Source: G963676095 sp963676095
Lineage (GTDB): Bacteria; Bacteroidota; Bacteroidia; Bacteroidales; Prolixibacteraceae
Assembly: GCA_963676095.1 (NCBI GenBank)
Contig: OY781040.1
Location: 4,278,001 to 4,342,000 of the forward strand
Length of the DNA: 64,000 nucleotides
Direction of reading: 5' to 3'
Below the pieces are notes generated by a model. That model was given only the letters and a program-made list of their open reading frames with translations. It made no database searches and was not told the DNA's origin. Positions 62,238 through 64,000 of the stretch are shown piece after piece (the stretch's first letter is position 1; each line of letters begins with the position of its first letter). The position numbers and the translations under genes were made by a program.

Positions 62238-64000
62238 ATGAATTGCATCAGCCTATTATTTACCCTTTTAGTCTTTTTCCCTCCTTTACTTTATGGAGGC
62301 CAGGTTCAGATTGTAAATTTAAAAGTTGAATACATGAAAATGCCCTTGGGGATTGATGTTGAATGTCCCCGTTTTAGCTGGCAGATGAATTCAGCAGACA
62401 ACAAACATGGCTGTAGGCAGACTGCTTACCAATTAGTGGTGACCGATGGGGCTGGTCAAATTATCTGGGACTCGGGGAAAATAAATAGCGATAAATCCCT
62501 GAATATTAAATATAGCGGCAAACCCCTATCGTCCGTTACCCGGTATGACTGGGTGGTCCATGTTTGGGATCAAGATAAAAAAAAGCATACTGCCTGCTCC
62601 TGGTTTGAAACGGGGGTGATGAACCCTGGACTTTCCGCTTGGGACGGAGCAAAGTGGATTGGGGGCGGCAATGAAGACATGGTGTTGTATTCACACTATC
62701 TCCCTGTTTTTAAGATCCGGTATTCTGTTCAACTGGATAAAGAGTCCGGATCAACACGTGCAGCCTTTATTTATGGTGCTAATGATAACCGACTGATGTA
62801 TAAGGATAAAAACCTGTACCAGTTGGAGAATAAAAAGGGTGAATCTTATTTAAAAGTTGAAGTTGACATTACTCCGTTGCTTTCAGAAAAGAGTGCCCGG
62901 CTGAATATTTACAGGGTTGGCTATCATCCTGACGACCAAAAGGATGTTCCGTTAAAAACTTATCCGATTTCTACTGCAATCATAAATGACGTCAATAAAT
63001 ACAATTTCCATACGATTGTGCTTAGTTCTGACTTGGGTGATACCCGAATTTATCTGGACGGTGCAGAGAAAGAAAATCTTATTGCAGAAGTTAACCTTAA
63101 TCCATTGGGGAAAGGAGGTGATTTTATAGCTTTCCCGGTTGTTGGCGATATTGGTTTTTCTGTTCCTCATGGTCAGAAGGCTTCTTTTTCCCATGTTGAG
63201 ATACGGAACTACCGCTCGCCATCAAATATAATTTTCTCGGAAGATCTGGATAAACAACCCTACACTGGAATTTTTAAGGGTTTAGCAAATGATTTAACCA
63301 TCGAAAATAATTCTTATGTGATCGCCGGAGGTGGGGAAGGAAATCAGTTTCTGGCCGATCCGGGCAGAAATTCAATGCCCATGTTGCGTACAACGTTTTC
63401 GTTATCCCCGGTTAAAATTGCCAAAGCCCGGTTGTATGTGACAGCGCGTGGTATTTATGAGATGTATCTTAATGGTATCCGGATCGGTAATGACTATTTT
63501 GATCCGGGCCTTACCCAGTATAATAAAACCCAACTGTATCAGACCTATGATGTTACCGGGTACATCCATTCAGGGAAAAATGCCCTGGGGGCCATTCTGG
63601 GAGAAGGATGGTGGAGCGGTGGCATTACCTATATGGGTGAATTCTGGAACTTCTTCGGGGATCGTCAATCACTTTTGGCCAAATTGGTAATTACTTATAC
63701 GAATGGAAAAGAAGATGTGATCGTAAGTGACCCGAAGACCTGGAACTATTTTAATAATGGTCCCGTTGTTTATGGCAGCTTTTACCAGGGAGAAGTGTAT
63801 GATGCTTCAAAAGATTCCCTGATTGACGGATGGAGCACCGCGCCATATGATGATTCCCAATGGGTACATGCGAAAGAAGTAAGCCTGGAAGGTCATATTA
63901 GTCGGGATGAAACCAACTTGCAGAACAATATGCCGATGGTTGATGATTATTCAAAAGAGGCCTTTGTCGGACAATTGGGAAACACGGTGCAAAAGGTAAA
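62238..64000 (+). CDS. GH78 alpha-L-rhamnosidase (N-terminal part, runs off window)
   Basis: An open frame from ATG 62238 to the window end, 587 residues so far. Signal peptide (about 1-20). An N-terminal Ig-like domain has LGIDVECPRFSWQM (about 39-52) and RYDWVVHVWDQ (about 107-117). An inserted beta-sandwich domain spans about 145-330. The rhamnosidase N-terminal domain shows ARGIYEMYLNGIRIG (about 400-414) and ALGAILGEGWWSGG (about 450-463), the classical GH78 substrate region. The catalytic barrel lies beyond the window. It would release L-rhamnose from pectin- or ulvan-like glycans for the neighbouring SusC/SusD. Confidence 0.88.
   Translation, partial: MNCISLLFTLLVFFPPLLYGGQVQIVNLKVEYMKMPLGIDVECPRFSWQMNSADNKHGCRQTAYQLVVTDGAGQIIWDSGKINSDKSLNIKYSGKPLSSVTRYDWVVHVWDQDKKKHTACSWFETGVMNPGLSAWDGAKWIGGGNEDMVLYSHYLPVFKIRYSVQLDKESGSTRAAFIYGANDNRLMYKDKNLYQLENKKGESYLKVEVDITPLLSEKSARLNIYRVGYHPDDQKDVPLKTYPISTAIINDVNKYNFHTIVLSSDLGDTRIYLDGAEKENLIAEVNLNPLGKGGDFIAFPVVGDIGFSVPHGQKASFSHVEIRNYRSPSNIIFSEDLDKQPYTGIFKGLANDLTIENNSYVIAGGGEGNQFLADPGRNSMPMLRTTFSLSPVKIAKARLYVTARGIYEMYLNGIRIGNDYFDPGLTQYNKTQLYQTYDVTGYIHSGKNALGAILGEGWWSGGITYMGEFWNFFGDRQSLLAKLVITYTNGKEDVIVSDPKTWNYFNNGPVVYGSFYQGEVYDASKDSLIDGWSTAPYDDSQWVHAKEVSLEGHISRDETNLQNNMPMVDDYSKEAFVGQLGNTVQKV

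Overview
The window looks like a chromosome segment of a Bacteroidota bacterium, probably Bacteroidales/Marinilabiliales-like. The evidence is two sigma/FecR/SusC/SusD glycan-uptake units, promoters of the TTTG-N19-TAnnTTTG type, few clear Shine-Dalgarno sites, TTG/GTG starts, and a Lnb_N (DUF4105) protein. The species cannot be named from this sequence alone.

Region 1 (1-21.9 kb) is an accessory, mobile and defence region. It holds a broken REP-associated transposase (RAYT), a secreted thioredoxin-fold protein, a frameshifted RhuM fragment, a 22-bp tandem array, an AAA/DUF4143 ATPase with a palindromic promoter, and an RloA/RloB (AbiL-like) pair. Next comes a 13-kb block bounded by direct repeats that are tyrosine-recombinase tails. 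This block contains an ISL3-family IS, a second IS with a likely -1 frameshift that has split the remnant of a restriction gene, a RhuM gene and a complete type I restriction-modification operon (hsdR-hsdM-hsdS). After it lie an intact RAYT, a small XRE regulator with a palindromic operator, and a gene-free stretch that folds into a long rod-like hairpin and may encode a structured RNA.

Region 2 (21.9-43.1 kb) is mostly chromosomal. It has a Tat-exported Gfo/Idh/MocA oxidoreductase with a DUF6807 protein, then a tight nine-gene operon. The first four genes resemble the isovaleryl-CoA to HMG-CoA section of leucine catabolism (acyl-CoA dehydrogenase, methylcrotonyl-CoA carboxylase alpha and beta, methylglutaconyl-CoA hydratase). 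The other five belong to the lower mevalonate pathway (HMG-CoA reductase, two GHMP kinases, diphosphomevalonate decarboxylase, type 2 IPP isomerase). Neither HMG-CoA synthase nor HMG-CoA lyase is present, so the operon reads as a direct route from leucine or isovalerate to isopentenyl diphosphate. Then follow ricT-like, a CBM9-like protein, a Lnb_N protein and mutS. The gaps here carry mosaic repeat islands built largely from 8-bp-periodic modules.

Region 3 (43.7-64 kb) has tRNA-Gly and tRNA-Leu, a decayed LytS/LytTR two-component pair, and two consecutive ECF sigma/anti-sigma/SusC/SusD units. The first unit ends in a TlpA-like thiol-disulfide reductase. The second leads into a GH78 alpha-L-rhamnosidase that runs off the window, so it is probably a locus for rhamnose-containing glycans.
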